Shown here piece after piece: positions 40,142 through 52,344 of a DNA stretch of 64,000 nt. The stretch is from Synchiropus splendidus. Its lineage: Eukaryota > Chordata > Actinopteri > Syngnathiformes > Callionymidae. Every line of letters begins with the position of its first letter. The stretch's first letter is position 1. The notes beneath the pieces are model-generated. The model saw nothing but the letters and a program-made list of their open reading frames with translations, did no database searches and was not told where the DNA came from. Where the stretch lies: the NCBI RefSeq assembly GCF_027744825.2, contig NC_071336.1:18446501-18510500 (forward strand). Reading direction: 5' to 3'. Both the position numbers and the translations under genes were made by a program.

Positions 40142-40990
40142 GTTATTCTTCTTCTTCTTCTTTTCCTTTCGGCTACTCTCTCCAGGGGTGGCCACAGCGG
40201 ATCATCCTCGTCCATCTCACCCTGTCCTCTGCTTCCTCTTCTCTCAAACCTCATGTCCTCCTTCACCACGTCCATAAATCTCCTCTTTGGCCTTCCTCTC
40301 CACCTTCTGCCTGGCAGTTCCAACCTCAACATCTTCCTACCAATGTACTGGCTCTTTCTCCTCTGTACATGTCCAAACCATCTCCATCTAGCCTCTCTGA
40401 CTTTGTCTCCTAAACACCTGACATGTGCTGTCCCTCTGATCCTATCCATCCTGCTCACTCCCACAGAGAACCTCAGCATCTTCATCTCTGCTACCTCCAG
40501 CTCTGCCTCCTGTCTTTTCCTCAGTGCCACTGTTTCCAAACCACACAACATTGCTGGCCTGACCACCGTTTGGTGCACCTTCCCTTTGATCCTTGCCAAC
40601 ATCCTTTTATCACACATCACACCTGACACTTTTCTCCAATTATTCCATCCTGCCTGCACCCACTTCTTCACGTCTTTCTCACACTCTCCTTCACCCAGGT
40701 CAGTTGAGCCTAAGTACTTCAAATCCCCCACCTTCTTTATCTCTACATCCTGCCCACTTGGGTCCCTCTCATTCACACACGTATTCTGTCTTACTGCGGC
40801 TAACCTTCATTCCTCTCCTTTCTAAGACAAACCTCCACCTCTCTATCTTATCTTCCACTTGCTCCCTGCTCTCACCACAGATCACAATGTCATTTGCAAA
40901 CATCATCATCCAAGGGGCGTCTTGTCTAACCTTATCTGTCACCTGTCCATCACCATGGCAAACAAGATCCAAAACGGAATGCATGGTCTC
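40142..40990 (-). mobile_element. RTE-clade LINE, 3' fragment
   Basis: On the minus strand it encodes the reverse-transcriptase end of a fish RTE-type LINE. Blocks are MMMFANDIVICGESREQVED, ERRGMKVSRSKTEYVCE, WRWFGHVQRRKSQYIGRK and GRPKRRFMDVVKEDM. The element ends in a (GAA)n-like tail at 40142-40165. The catalytic FADD box reads FAND (second Asp position changed to Asn), and frames are broken between 40769 and 40780, so it is dead. 5' truncation is typical of LINE insertion. Confidence 0.8.
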
Positions 40991-40997
40991 ATTTTAA

Positions 40998-41290
40998 TCC
41001 TCGGGGAAGATGTTGAGACCCATCTCTGTCTCATAAATGCGGCGGTCGTCCTCCTCGGGTTGCGTCGGCCCAAACCAGCCCCTTCGGGGCCAACGCGGTG
41101 GGATGGAACCCGGCAATCGGGGAAGTGGGACTCTGAGGAGTCTGCATGCTGGGAACGTGCTCAGGCAAGGCCAAACATGCAGGACAAGAGTCCAACAGAT
41201 GAAGACTGTCAGCTGTGCTGTGGGATATTTGTCCGCAGATGGAGCGGACGATATGATGACATTAAATAATGAACAATTAGAACCTGTTGA
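40998..41290 (-). mobile_element. DIRS-like ORF1 fragment
   Basis: Minus-strand translation gives EEDDRRIYETEMGLNIFPED, which lines up with [20 protein letters not shown] in the 45000-46070 remnant. DNA blocks around 41030-41080 (GCGGTCGTCCTCCTCGG, CCCAAACCAGC) also match. It is a short fragment without ends. Confidence 0.45.
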
Positions 41291-41922
41291 CGCGAGGAGG
41301 TGACATAGATTAGGTCACATTCTTTCTATACACAATATATGTATGCTGACGCTACATGTTCATCACTCGCGGCGTGCAGTGTTGCGCGCAATGCTCCCCT
41401 TTACATACACTCTCACAGTGAATTCCAGTTGTTTTTAAACCGGATGTGCCTCTAACTTGACCACACACCTGCACGACAGAATGAGGAGAAAAGACAGTCT
41501 GCGCCGCAGAGCTAAGACAGTTAACGTCCACTGTGTCTCCCTTCAAAACTGTATTGACACTTGACAAGTTTGCTTTGTGGTTTAAAAGTTGGCTAAAAAC
41601 TTAATGCAAAATCAAATAAATGTTCTTCAAAATATGAAGAGAGAAGGAATCATTGTTGGTATCAAGGAAGCTGAGGCAAAGTCGTTGCAAAGACATTGTG
41701 ATATGATCGAAACAGCTATTTAAAATAAATAAATTAATCTTGATGTATTTTTGCCATATTGCCCAGCCCTTTCTGGAAACGTTTTTAAACTAGTGGTACG
41801 TTAAGGAGTTATTTACGATTAATTAATTACAACAAAAAATATGTTAAAATAATTTAATTTAATTTAATTTAATTTAATTTCACAAGACACCTCACAGCTC
41901 GGATGATAAAAACAACAACAAA
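41291..41922. other. Intergenic spacer with possible MITE end and (AATTT)n
   Basis: Contains CATATTGCCCAGCCCTTT at 41755-41772, resembling the end of fish elements that begin AGGGCTGGGCRATA, and a short (AATTT)n tract at 41851-41880. No gene was recognised. Confidence 0.4.
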
Positions 41923-41931
41923 CATGGAGGA

Positions 41932-41981
41932 ATCCCTGAACAAAAGCAAACAAAAGCATCTGTTTGCTTTTGTTCAGGGAT
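41932..41981. repeat. Perfect hairpin at the start of duplication unit B
   Basis: Arms 41932-41952 and 41961-41981 are perfect 21-bp inverted repeats around an 8-nt spacer. This is the counterpart of the hairpin at 34136, with longer arms. Confidence 0.9.
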
Positions 41982-43017
41982 GTTTTTCACTACACAATGG
42001 CCAGGGTTTCCACTACTCTGAATGTACTTGAAATTCTTATAAAATTGAAATTCTTATACAAATATTTTCAAGACATTAAAAGAGCTTTAGTTTAAATAAG
42101 GTGGTATAAAAACGTGAATATAGCCACCATCGTGATTTATTGTGCTATTGTCAAACTGATGCTAAATAAACAATAGTTTGTTGTTTAAATGTATGTATGG
42201 GTTCATCATTTGATTTAGTAATATACCAAATTCATTCAAATTGAAATATATGGCTTCTTGCAGCGAATATTGTTATGCCATTAAACTGTGATTAATTGAG
42301 ATTAATTAATCACAAATTCTCTAATTAATTAGATTTTTTTTTTGATCGAATCCCTTCTGCAAATAACATGCCAAAATCACTGAGTGTTGGTACAGTTTTT
42401 TACAGAGATTTTCTCCAGGACTTTCGACTAAGCACAATTGTGCTTTGGCCAAGGTTTCGTTGGTGGTGTGCTTCTGAATTTTTTCAGTGAACCACGTGTG
42501 CTGTAGCTTGAAAAATGTTGAAAAACACCACTAAAACTCCAAAACTGCATTACAACTCAATACACAAAACCCTTGTGGTTTGTTGTGTTTTTGTGTTTTT
42601 TTTTTTTTGTTATCTCACAGAGTGTTTTTTTAAATTATAACTTGATTTATTAATTTTAAAGAGCAAATGAAAAAAAAGTCTACACGTGAAATTGCATATC
42701 ATATGAGTTCCTTAATTCTTAACAGAAATGAATACTAAATGAAAAATATATATCTGAAATGAATCTTGGAGAACACAATTTTTATATTCCTGTGTGGTTT
42801 TCATCAGCCCTGCATCTGCATCAGCGACAACAGCAGATTGATCAGAATACAAACCTGGTCTTCGGTTGAACCCTGATCTACGGACCAGGCACCAGTTCAC
42901 CTGCTGGACTTCAATCCCCTCACGTTCAGTTTATAGATTAACTTCCAAGGTCAGCCTGACTGTAGTGAGACCCTGCAGTCTCCTGTAAACACACGTCAGG
43001 ACATCGAGGGACCAAAC
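41982..43017 (+). promoter_or_regulatory. Presumed promoter and 5' UTR region of SLC22 copy B
   Basis: Homologous to 34179-34797 but longer by about 420 bp. Extra sequence includes 42290-42350, with TGATTAATTGAGATTAATTA, typical of short hAT-like elements in fish. The final 100 bp before the ATG is almost identical to copy A. No TATA box was recognised. Confidence 0.4.
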
Positions 43018-46000
43018 ATGAGCACCTTTGCTGAGATCCTGAAAGAGATCGGGGAGTTTGGCCTCTTCCAAAAGCGTGTGGTTGCAGCGTTATGCCTCCC
43101 CAGCCTGTTTGTGGCTTTCGATGTCATCTGTCAGGTGTTCACGGGCCTGACTTTCCCGAACCACTGCAACACGGACTGGATCCTGAAGCAGGCGCCCAAC
43201 CTGACAGAGGAGAGGCAGAAGAATCTCACCATCCCGGTCGACAGAGATGGAAACTACGAAAGCTGTAGAATGTTCACGCCGGTGGATTGGGATCTGGAGT
43301 GGATCGAAAAGTACGGACTCAACACCACCACCGCGTGTATCAACGGGTCGGAGTTTGAGAAGCCCAGTGGGTCCTCCAGTCTGGTGACCGAGGTGAGGAG
43401 GAACAGCTTTTACACCTGAATCTGGCCTCTGAGATCATGCACAGGGTGAACATCGCCGTCTGTTGGCAAAATGCTGAAACAGATGATGGAGACTTGGAAA
43501 ACTCTTCATTAAAACTTGAATACGTGAAAAGCAAATGTTTGTGTCTGACGTTGCACTGCAGGTTGCGTTTAATCGAACTTAGCTGTGTGTATTTGTCTTA
43601 ATGCGTGTGTTGCTTTCTGCTCTCAGTTCAACCTGGTGTGCGACCAGAGCAGCTTGATAGAGGCGTCTCAGTCCATCTACATGGCGGGACTTCTGGTCGG
43701 AGCGCTGGTGCTGGTGCCGATGGCAGACAGGTGCGGCCACTCATCCGGTACAGCCATAGACATTCTCAGTCCTTTCTCTCCTCAGGTTTGGTCGGCGCCG
43801 CGTGGTCTTGCTTTCACTCCTCATGCTGTTCCTGTTTGGGGTCGGTGCTGGTTTCTCACCCAACTTCTATGTGTACATGGTTCTTAAATTCCTCAGCGGC
43901 ATCTCCATCTCAGGCATCATCGCAAACGGGTTTGTGATCGGTGAGTGGTCCTCCTTCACTCCCTGTTCTGACAGTTCACTGAACTGCTGTTAGGCCATAT
44001 GACATGAAGAGAATCTGTCTTTTTAAACTGGTTTTTAAATGTTTTCTGGCCACTCAAACATGTGTCCTGTGCAACACTGGCATTGATATTTAATGTAAAC
44101 GACAACATTACTCTGATGGAGCAGCGCTGAAACTTCCTAAACCAGAGTGCAGATGTCATTGCTCCTCTGATACCAGCGGGTTTCACTAGAAAAACAGAAT
44201 TAACGGCTCAAGGATATTTCTCCTGATTTCCCGCTCACATTTACAGACACCTGATCTTTCTGTTTGTACACTGACTTGCTTCCTGCAGCACAGTGGAACA
44301 GTGACTCGTGCTGCAGCATCACAGCAAGTACGTTGTCAGTTCTGATCCGGGTCATCCTTGCGCTCAATAAATAAATTCCTGAACTAAGCTCAAGAAAGTT
44401 TCGGCTTGAAGTTACGTAACTGACCACAAGGGGTCGCTTGTGTACAAGAATTTCCGTCGGCGTTTGTTCATTGACACTTCAAACGCTCACAGATGAAGTG
44501 TCTGCGTTGAGTCAATAACAGTTATCTGCTGTTCCTTATCAAGTGTTACGTGGATGAATGATGCAACATACAGCACCTGTTAATGGCAAACAGAACTGGT
44601 TTGACTTTTGACGGAAGTCCTCATCCAGCTGACGAATTACGTGACTATATATATAACTATTCAATGAGAAAAGCCTATACATGTAGTGGAAACGTGTCTA
44701 TGATTCTTCCGCACAATTCTTCCGAATTTTAACTGGACCTCAGCAACTTTTCAAATGAAATGTTCATACTCTCAAATATGATGGTTACTCAGGTAACCTA
44801 GCTTCTATGAATATGTGCGTAGCCCTCTACCGGTCATTGCTATTGCTATAGCTTGTGGGCTGGGTCCAGTAGAATGAGACAGTCCCTTGGGAAGAGGGAC
44901 CAAAGGGCCCGTAAAAGCGAACCCATGTGTTGAGACACAAACATGTCAACATTACCTGAAGAAGGACCTGAAGACAGGACACATATTTTAAAGGATTTAT
45001 TTGATTGAGGACCGGGGCGATGCATCTTGGGAGCCGAGGTCCTGTCCCTCTGCGTAGGAGGGAGGCCGGTGAAAGAGGTGGAGGGCTGAGCCCGGTCGGT
45101 GAGAAGGCGGGTCCACCCATTCTGACAGATGAGCGGACGACTTCTTGGACTTCATCTTCTCCAGGTAGTCGGAGACATTGGGGCTCAACAAGGTGTCATC
45201 TGTGATGGAAGCACCGAGGTTCCGCTTCTCTGACTCTTTGAGGCCGGTCTTCGACAGCCAGAGGTTGCAAGCGACCATCTGAGTGCGAGCCTCGTCCACC
45301 AATGTGGCCAGCGCCATCTTCTAGAACGCAGCCGCTGTTACTTGAGTCTGAGTTGTCTGAGAGTCTGTCTGAGTTCCTCCCCTTCCAGGCTGTCCTTCTC
45401 GTAGAGAGACCGGTCCAATGCTGCAAAGTCTGGACGTAGATAGCACAGGCGTAGGCTCTGTCGAGGAAAACCATGGTGGTACGGTCTTTCTCATTTGGCT
45501 CCGGTCCAGAGTGTGATGGAAGACAGAACCCCAGCATGTCACACAGAGGAGGAAGCCCTTTGGTGGAGTCCACACCTTCCATCGTGGAGTAAACGGCGAT
45601 ACCTCTAGGGGGCGCCTTGAGCCATGAGGCCTTTGTCGGAGTGGGCCCAGAGCTGTGCCACTTTGAGGCATGTAGCAGGCGGTCTGGCGGACCTCTTCTG
45701 GGCCCTGGCGTACAGGGATGGGAAGTCCTCATCCTCTGGCTCTGGTGGGATGGGGAGTGGTACTCCTAATACCTCTGCTGCTGCTTGGAAGAGGCTAGGA
45801 ATTTCTTCCATGGGGTAAATACACTGGTTGGGCCCCGCTGGTGCGCCCTCCTCCATGCCTGAATGAGCCTCGTCCGGGAAGACGTTGAGGTGGACACCCT
45901 GCTCATAAAAGCAACGGTCGTCTTCCTCAGTGGCTTGAGCCCAAACCAGCTTTGCTGGAGCTGGTTTAGGAGATGGCTGAGGAGGTTGAGTTGCTGAGTT

Positions 46001-48256
46001 GCTCATGCTTGTCGAACTCATCCAAGATGATTCCGCAGGAAACACAAGAACGATCCATAATAACACCTGATGGTGATAACACTCACAGGCTGAGTGGAAA
46101 AAGGAGCAGAGTGGCGGCAGTGGGGGGTCTTGTACGTGGTGAGAGGTGCTTTTCTGGGCAGAGAGTCAATCAATCAAAGTCTTAGGCCGAGGCCAGAGCC
46201 ATGTGGTGGTTTAACCAATAGCGAAGGCCTTTAAAGGGTGGAGCACATTTGAAATAGAACTACTTTTCTCTGAATATTTATTATTTTATTATTTATTATT
46301 ATTTTATTAGTATTATCGATTGTCATATTGTGAAGGGCCCAGTACTAATTCAGCTCCTGTAAAATTCTTTTCACACTAGCTCATACTACCATTGACTAAT
46401 TCCTTGAGTACCAAAGTTGCAGACACTTTTATCTGTAGGAATTATAGCGCAGTGTGAGGTTCAAACCCAAAACAACAAGACTCCAACCAAACCAAAAGTC
46501 AGCTCATCGAGGGTAGTACTAGGGCTGGGGGATAACTTCTACACGATATACCGCCAAACACAATCTCCACGATGACAATTCTGAACCTCACGATAATCCG
46601 ATAAACACACTGGCTCACTTGTTGAATTGCACTTGCACACGTGAACATGGCGACCTACTGAAGACACAGAAAACTAACTCATCTTTCTTCCACACTGAAA
46701 GGTGGAGAGTGGAGTGAATCCTCCAAATTTGCCTTGTGCACCACGATCTGCCACAGTTTCTACCCACTTGGACTAATGATGCTGGCTGGCATCGCCTACT
46801 TAATCCGTGACTGGAGGATCCTGCAGATAGTTCTCTTCAGTCCTCTTGTTCTCGTGCTGGGTATATTTTATTGGTGAGTTGCTTTTGAGACCAGCTCAAC
46901 ACTCATTTATACCTCAGTCAGTTAACACAGGAGTAACTTTCCTTTTGGTGGCTGACCACCAGGGTTCTGCCAGAGTCGGCTCGCTGGCTCCTCACGCAGG
47001 GCAGGAAAGAGGAGGCCATACGGATGATTCGCTGGGCAGCAAAGGTCAACGGGAGAGCAGCTCCAGATCATCTCCTGGAGAAGGTGAGGCTGCAACCCTT
47101 GACAAAGCTTCTGAAAATGTGTTGATGCAAACCGTCCAATAGCTGGAGGATGAAGGCACGGCTAAAAAAGGCACCATGATCGACATCTTCAGAATACCAT
47201 CTCTGAGGACACGTGCCCTCATCATGAGCTACCAGTGGTGGGTTTAATGGTGAGTCATGGTATCAGGTACCATGATACAGATCTCTCCTCTGCTGACAGG
47301 TTTGGAACAAGTCTGGTCTACTATGGACTCAGCCTGAATGTGGGTGGATTTGGTCTCAACATCTACATCACTCAGTTCATCTTCGGTTTGGTAGAGATTC
47401 CTGCTCGCTTTGGAGTCCTCCCTCTGATAGAGTACTTTGGAAGGAAGCACTCTCTCGCCGGGCTGCTCTCATTTGGAGGGCTAGCTTGCCTTGGAATTCT
47501 CGCAATTCCTAAAGGTACTGTACATTTCAAATAAATGGCTCTGGAATGTGGCTTGAATCCAGCTTGTTGATGGAATGTTCTCTCCATGCTTGCATGGGTT
47601 CCTCCTTGCTCTCTGGTCTCCTCCCACAGTCTTAAGACGTTCTCTCTTCACTCTACATTTTCTGTCGTGCATGTGTGTCCGACTTGATCGTGTTGATTTT
47701 CTCCTCCATCAGATCTGCCTGTTGTGGTGACCGTTGTTGCTGTTCTGGGAAAATTTGCTGCAACATGCTGTTTTTCCATAGTCTACATTTACACCGCTGA
47801 GCTGTACCCCACCAACGTGAGGTAGTGTGGGGATTCTTGAGGGTGAAAATGGGAAACCTTCTGAAAACTACTGGTAATGAAGTGGTGTTTCTTGTACTGA
47901 CAGACAGAGTGGTGTCGGTCTAAACTCCACTTTTGCTCGAGTGGCGGGAATTCTGGCTCCGTTGATCAAACTTCTCGTCATCTTTCATGAAACGATCCCC
48001 ATGTTGATCTATGGAATCGTTCCAATCACTGCTGCGGTTCTGTGCCTGTTTCTGCCTGAGACCCGCAACACTCAGCTGCAGGATCACGCTGAAGACTTGT
48101 AAGTCCAGCTACAATTAATATCTCCTGATTTGATTTGATACAAGAAAGGAATCTTCATGAAAAATGTTTTTGTGTTGCAGAAAGTCAGAGGACAAAGGTG
48201 TTATGATGAAACCTCCAGCAACAGACGAAAAGCTTCCGAAGCAAACCAAATTCTAG
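43018..48256 (+). CDS. slc22a13: SLC22 organic anion transporter, copy B (slc22a13-like)
   Basis: Ten exons with the same lengths and phases as copy A: 43018-43392, 43627-43730, 43786-43940, 46702-46873, 46963-47083, 47143-47237, 47300-47514, 47713-47821, 47904-48098 and 48181-48256. This gives 538 residues and TAG with no break. Exon 1 differs from A by a single residue (Val for Ile in AFDVICQ). The loop motif is ADRFGRR, the SLC22 norm, where A has ADRIGRR. Exon 8 reads [18 protein letters not shown], unlike A ([18 protein letters not shown]). Intron 2 is 55 bp. Intron 3 is expanded to 2.8 kb by repeats. The exon 6 donor is GTGGGT rather than GTGAGT, still acceptable. The protein is presumably a plasma-membrane organic-anion carrier with unknown substrate. 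Confidence 0.85.
44785..46255 (-). mobile_element. DIRS-like retroelement remnant in intron 3 of copy B
   Basis: The minus strand carries long but broken frames (46066-45605, 45732-45196, 45317-44997). Blocks include [60 protein letters not shown] and [20 protein letters not shown]. The order resembles gag-like ORF1 of DIRS/Ngaro elements. The outer parts (GGTTACTCAGGTAACCTAGC at the left, TTTAACCAATAGCGAAGGCC at the right) resemble ends shared with the copy A insertion. Copy A intron 3 lacks it. No polymerase or recombinase frame is present. Confidence 0.5.
46515..46640. repeat. Possible short hAT-like element fragment
   Basis: Begins CTAGGGCTGGGGGATAACTT and continues with ACGATATACCGCC and CTCACGATAATCCGATAAAC, the style of the common fish AGGGCTGGGCGATA repeats. 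The partner end was not found. Confidence 0.4.
47535..47640 (+). repeat. L2-type repeat remnant in intron 7 of copy B
   Basis: Carries ATGTTCTCTCCATGCTTGCA, TGGGTTCCTCC and GGTCTCCTCCCACAGTC. A shortened form is present in the same intron of A (39305-39350) and C (60700-60745), so the insertion predates the gene duplications. Confidence 0.6.
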
Positions 48257-49140
48257 CTCACCAGGACAACTGACTGTGTTGTGAGCCACTCCACCAAGTG
48301 CCTTTCCACTCAGTTCTATTTATTTAAACATGCTTTATTATCGCAGTCTCAGTATTCTGTGTCAGTATTTTCAGTATCGATGTATTGCAGTGTTTATAAC
48401 TGCTGTATTGCTCTTTTGTTTAGTTCATAATTAACAGGAATTTACATCCATGTATGAATCATCACGTTAAGTTCATGAATAATATATAGATTTATTTATG
48501 TATAATTAAAAAAAAATCTCTGAACCATGTATTTTAACAGCTCTACATTGAAAATGCACCACTCGTAAAAGTGTGGCTTGCTAGAGCAAAAATAAGCTAT
48601 GGGTTTATATTTTACAAAAACTGCTGGCCATGAAAGAAAGATGCAGTCGAGATGGAAAATGGATGGCACTATCTTTTGTTTATGAATTGACCCATTGGAT
48701 TTGGTGAATTATTAATGTCGCCAGTCACAGTTCTGCCTCCTGAAGCCAGCCACATCGTCATCAACAAGCACAGTGTCAGACGCACAGAACGGAGGTTCCA
48801 TTCCTGAATGCTCCAGAACTGTTGCAGTCCAAAAGAGAAGCATCTCACTGTGTCTGTGTTGGGGTTAGACTTCTTGAGTCAGCTCAAGGAGCCCACACCA
48901 GCAACCACGCGCCCAAGATGGTGACACTTTGGGGCTACTCATCAAGGACAGTTCCTGTGAAGGTCCCAAATCTGTCCGCTTACCGAATGTGTTCTACCTG
49001 CCGCGGGATGAAGATGTCACATCCGACAGATATGAGAGTTAAGAATGATGATAAGAATGAAGGATTTGATGACACTCTCAACCATATGTGTAACATTTAT
49101 ATCAGCAAAATACAATGTTTGTGATTGGGTCATTTGCGAA
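48257..49140. other. 3' flank of SLC22 copy B
   Basis: The first 150 bp match the 3' flanks of the other copies. 48540-48640 is a damaged counterpart of the short reading frame seen at 52970-53276 and 61636-61953. 48715-49030 matches 53750-54070. No intact gene was recognised. Confidence 0.6.
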
Positions 49141-49149
49141 ATATAAAAA

Positions 49150-50960
49150 AATGTGCCTCGGTGAAGGTAATGCACCCAGCAGGGTGCTAATGGAAAGTGG
49201 ACTACTGTAGGTGGAAGAGAAAGAGGGGGGAGGCGTGCCAATAGACAGAGGGAGAAGAGGACAGACAGGAGAATAGGATTGAGAGTAGGGACTCTGAATG
49301 TGGGAACTATGACAGGGAAAGATAGAGAGTAGGCTGACATGATGCAGAGGAGCAAGGTGGATATTCTATGTGTTCAGGAGACCAAGTGGAAAGGTAGCAA
49401 GGATAGAAGCGTCAGAGCAGGGTTCAAACTGTTTTATCATGGTGTAGATGGTAAGAGGAATGGAGTGGGAGTCGTCTTGAAGGAGGAGTTTGCCAGGAAT
49501 GTTCTAGAAGTGAAAAGAGTCAGAGTCATCTTCAATGGAGTTAGTGCTTATGCCCCACAGGTGGGGCGTGATCTTGAGGAGAAGGAGACCTTCTGGAGTG
49601 AATTAGATTAGCTGCAGGAGAGCATTCCCAGAGGTGAGAGAGTGGTCATTGGGGCAGACTTCAATGGACATGTTGGTGCAGGAAACAGAGGTGATGAGGA
49701 AGTGATGGGAACGTTTGGTATCCAGGATAGGAACACTGAAGGTCAGATGGTTGTAGACTTTGAAAAAAAAGATGGAAAAGGCTGTGGTCAATACATTCTT
49801 CCAGAAGAGAGAGGAGCATTGGGTGACCTACAGAAGTGGAGGTAGGAACACACAGGTGGATTACATCTTGTGTAGATGATGTCTCTTGAAGGCGATGTAA
49901 AGTGTAAAGTAGTAGTGGGTGACAGTGTGGCCAGACAACATAGGATGGTGGTGTGCAGGATGACCATGGTGGTGAGGAAGGTGAAGAGGGCAAAGGCAGG
50001 GAAGAAGACAAAGAAAGAGCCTGGAAGAGGAAGAGTCTTGAGTTGCTTTAAGGGAGGGATTGAAGCAGGCTTTGGGTGGCCAAGAAGGACTTCCAGATGA
50101 CTGGACAACTACAGCTGAGGTGATCAGGGAGACAGGTAGAAGAGTTCTTGGTGTGTCACCTGGAAGAAGGGTGGATAAGGAGAGTTGGAGTGCAGGAGTG
50201 TGTACAAAGGACGAGCTAACTAAGCCAGCTAAGAAAGAATGGTATGTTGAGAGAACACAAGAGAGTAGGCAGGAGTACAGGGAGGCCCAGCAAAAGACAA
50301 GGGTAGTGGTCAGTGGCCAAACACAGGGCCCACGAGGACTTGTATGCGAGGTTGGACAGTAAGGTGGGTGAGAGGCATTTGTACAAGATTGCAAGGCAGA
50401 GAGATAGAGATGGGAAGGACGTGCTGCAGGTTAGGGTGATCAAGGGTAGAGAAGGAAATGTTTTGACTGATAACAGAGCTGTGTTGCTGAGACGGAAAGA
50501 GTACTTTGAAGCTGATGAATCAGGAAAATAAGAGAGAACAAAGATCAGAAGGAGTGACCATCGTAGATCAGGACGTGGCAAAGATTAGTAAGGCTGAAGT
50601 GAGAAGGGCATTGAAGAGGATGAGGAGTGGAAAGGCAGTGGGTTCTAATAATGTACATGTGGAGGTCTGGAAGTGTTTAGGAGAGGTGGCAGTATTATTT
50701 TGGCTAGAACATTTAACAAGGTCTTTGAGAGTGAGAGGATACCTGAGGAATGGAGGAGAAGTGTGCTGGTGCACATCTTCAAGAACAATGGAGATGTCCA
50801 GTGTTGTGGCAACTATAGAGGGACAAAGTTGATGAACCATACGATGAAGTTGTTGGAAAGAGTAGTGGAAAGTAGACTAAAGGCAGAAGTTAGCATAGCA
50901 GAGCAACAGTTTGGCTTCATGCCAAAAAAGAGCACCACAGATGCAGTGTTTGCTTTCTTC
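49150..50960 (+). mobile_element. RTE-clade LINE, 5' fragment with endonuclease and partial RT
   Basis: The apurinic-endonuclease part shows VDILCVQETKWKGSKD (catalytic Glu), SAYAPQVG, then VVIGADFNGHVGAGNRGDEE (catalytic Asp/Asn). The reverse-transcriptase part shows ISKAEVRRALKRMRSGKA, RIPEEWRRSVLVHIFKNNGD, GNYRG and AEQQFGFMPKKSTTDAVFAF, where homology stops. There is a stop at 49609-49611, a frameshift at the A-run 49763-49770, and further breaks before 50500. It is dead and lacks the polymerase active site and the 3' end. It probably lost its 3' half to the rearranged element that follows. Confidence 0.8.
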
Positions 50961-51069
50961 ACTCCTCTGCCTCGCTCCGCGTTTTCACTTCTAACTTTGC
51001 CCACACCAGGGCAGCAAATACCGGAAGGGGTCTTGTTCATCTGAATGCATCATCAGCAGTGCGACGGCA

Positions 51070-51770
51070 CAGTTCATGATCAAAACCGGCCAGTAAAGGG
51101 TCGGACAACATCGTTCAAAAACAACTTCTCAAACTCCCAGAACACTGTGGTGTGCAGCCGGGAGCTGCAGGAAAATTGCACTCGGGGACGGGAGCGCCGC
51201 GGATTGATCCACGCTGCTCTCGCAACATGTTGAACGCAGCGAGAGAGATGACTGAAGTTCAGATCCCGACGTCAGAAACAATCAATGAATAGTCTGGTGA
51301 TCTTCAGTAACTTGGGGGAAAGCAGAGCGTCTTGCCTCTCGCTGTCCTCATTCAGACCGCTGCGCTGTGGAGAGATCAGCACTGAAAAAAAAAGTTTCTG
51401 AAGAGCATTTAAGCATTCATTTCAGCAGATATGTCTGTCAATAAAATCAGATGTTTATCAGCCTAATAAATGAGAAAACACATGAGTTATCAAGCACCCG
51501 CACACATCGCGAGTCCAGGACCGATGCGCTGTGCTCCAGAGTGCAACTTTCCTGCAGCTCTCAGCTGCACACCTCAGTGTTCTGGGAGTTTGAGAAGTTG
51601 TTTTTGAACAATGTTGTCCGCCCAGACAGCGATCAGACCCTTTACTGCCCGGCATTTATCAGGTTTGCGTGGAGTCGTGGTGGACACGTAATTTCCGGCA
51701 TCTACCGCTGAGTCGCCAGAGGTGTGAAGCTCACCAGCCGCTGAGCCACCCGCTGAGAGTTTCACGAGAA
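51070..51770. mobile_element. Rearranged hAT-like non-autonomous element with internal inverted repeat
   Basis: 51180-51330 and 51400-51765 match the reverse complement of parts of the 807-bp element in copy C (59073-59879). 51077-51172 matches that element in direct orientation. The copy therefore folds on itself, with arms near 51085-51175 and 51535-51620 (shared block GAACAACAT/ATGTTGTC..., TTCTCAAACTCCCAGAACAC). Terminal repeats were not recognised. Flanks 50960-51070 and 51770-52320 show nothing definite. Confidence 0.55.
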
Positions 51771-52344
51771 AAAGTGCAGCTCTCCACGGGCATCAGGTCC
51801 GCGGCCAAAACCCGACTGGCTTGTGTTCACATCTAGGACTTCTGTGACGAAAGAACTTTGTCTCCAGACAGAACCCCTATTGTGAAAGCACCCTTAGTTC
51901 TCATAACTGAAACATAGTGGTTTGCTGTCACCAACTGAGTAAATGTCAAAACTCCTCCCTTAGCTTCATTCTGAAACGTGCAATAAAGCTTTATTCTCTG
52001 GGTCCATCAGTCTTGCAGCTGCTTCAGCCTCTCACTGGATCCTGGCTCTCCTCACTGGCCACATGACGGAGTTGGATTCCTGATGTCGACCGATAGATGT
52101 TTCTAGATTCCCGTCGCAAGTATAAGCTGGACAGTGTTGTGTATATTGCCATCTGTGATTACATTTTTGTTGTTACACCACAGTCTTTCCTCATAAACAA
52201 GTAAACGAGGGATGGGGGCGGGGCCAGAGACTCAGCATCACGACAACTTGCAATTACAGTCATTTACCAGCGGCGGCGCCAAAAGCAAATGTTGGTAAAA
52301 CTACTTAGTGCCGCTTTAAGGTGAAGTTTCATCTTGATGACAGT
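51771..52344. other. Spacer before relic copy D
   Basis: No gene was recognised. The last bases (AAGTTTCATCTTGATGACAG at 52325-52344) recur at 55718-55737 ahead of copy C. Confidence 0.6.

Noticed and set aside
40120..40776. 218-codon minus-strand frame considered as a host gene
   Set aside because: The WRWFGHVQRRKSQYIGRK and GRPKRRFMDVVKEDM blocks identify RTE reverse transcriptase.
45196..46066. Long minus-strand frames considered as a host gene nested in an SLC22 intron
   Set aside because: They are broken by frame changes, resemble other fragments in the window, and have the look of retroelement ORF1. Copy A lacks them at the same site.
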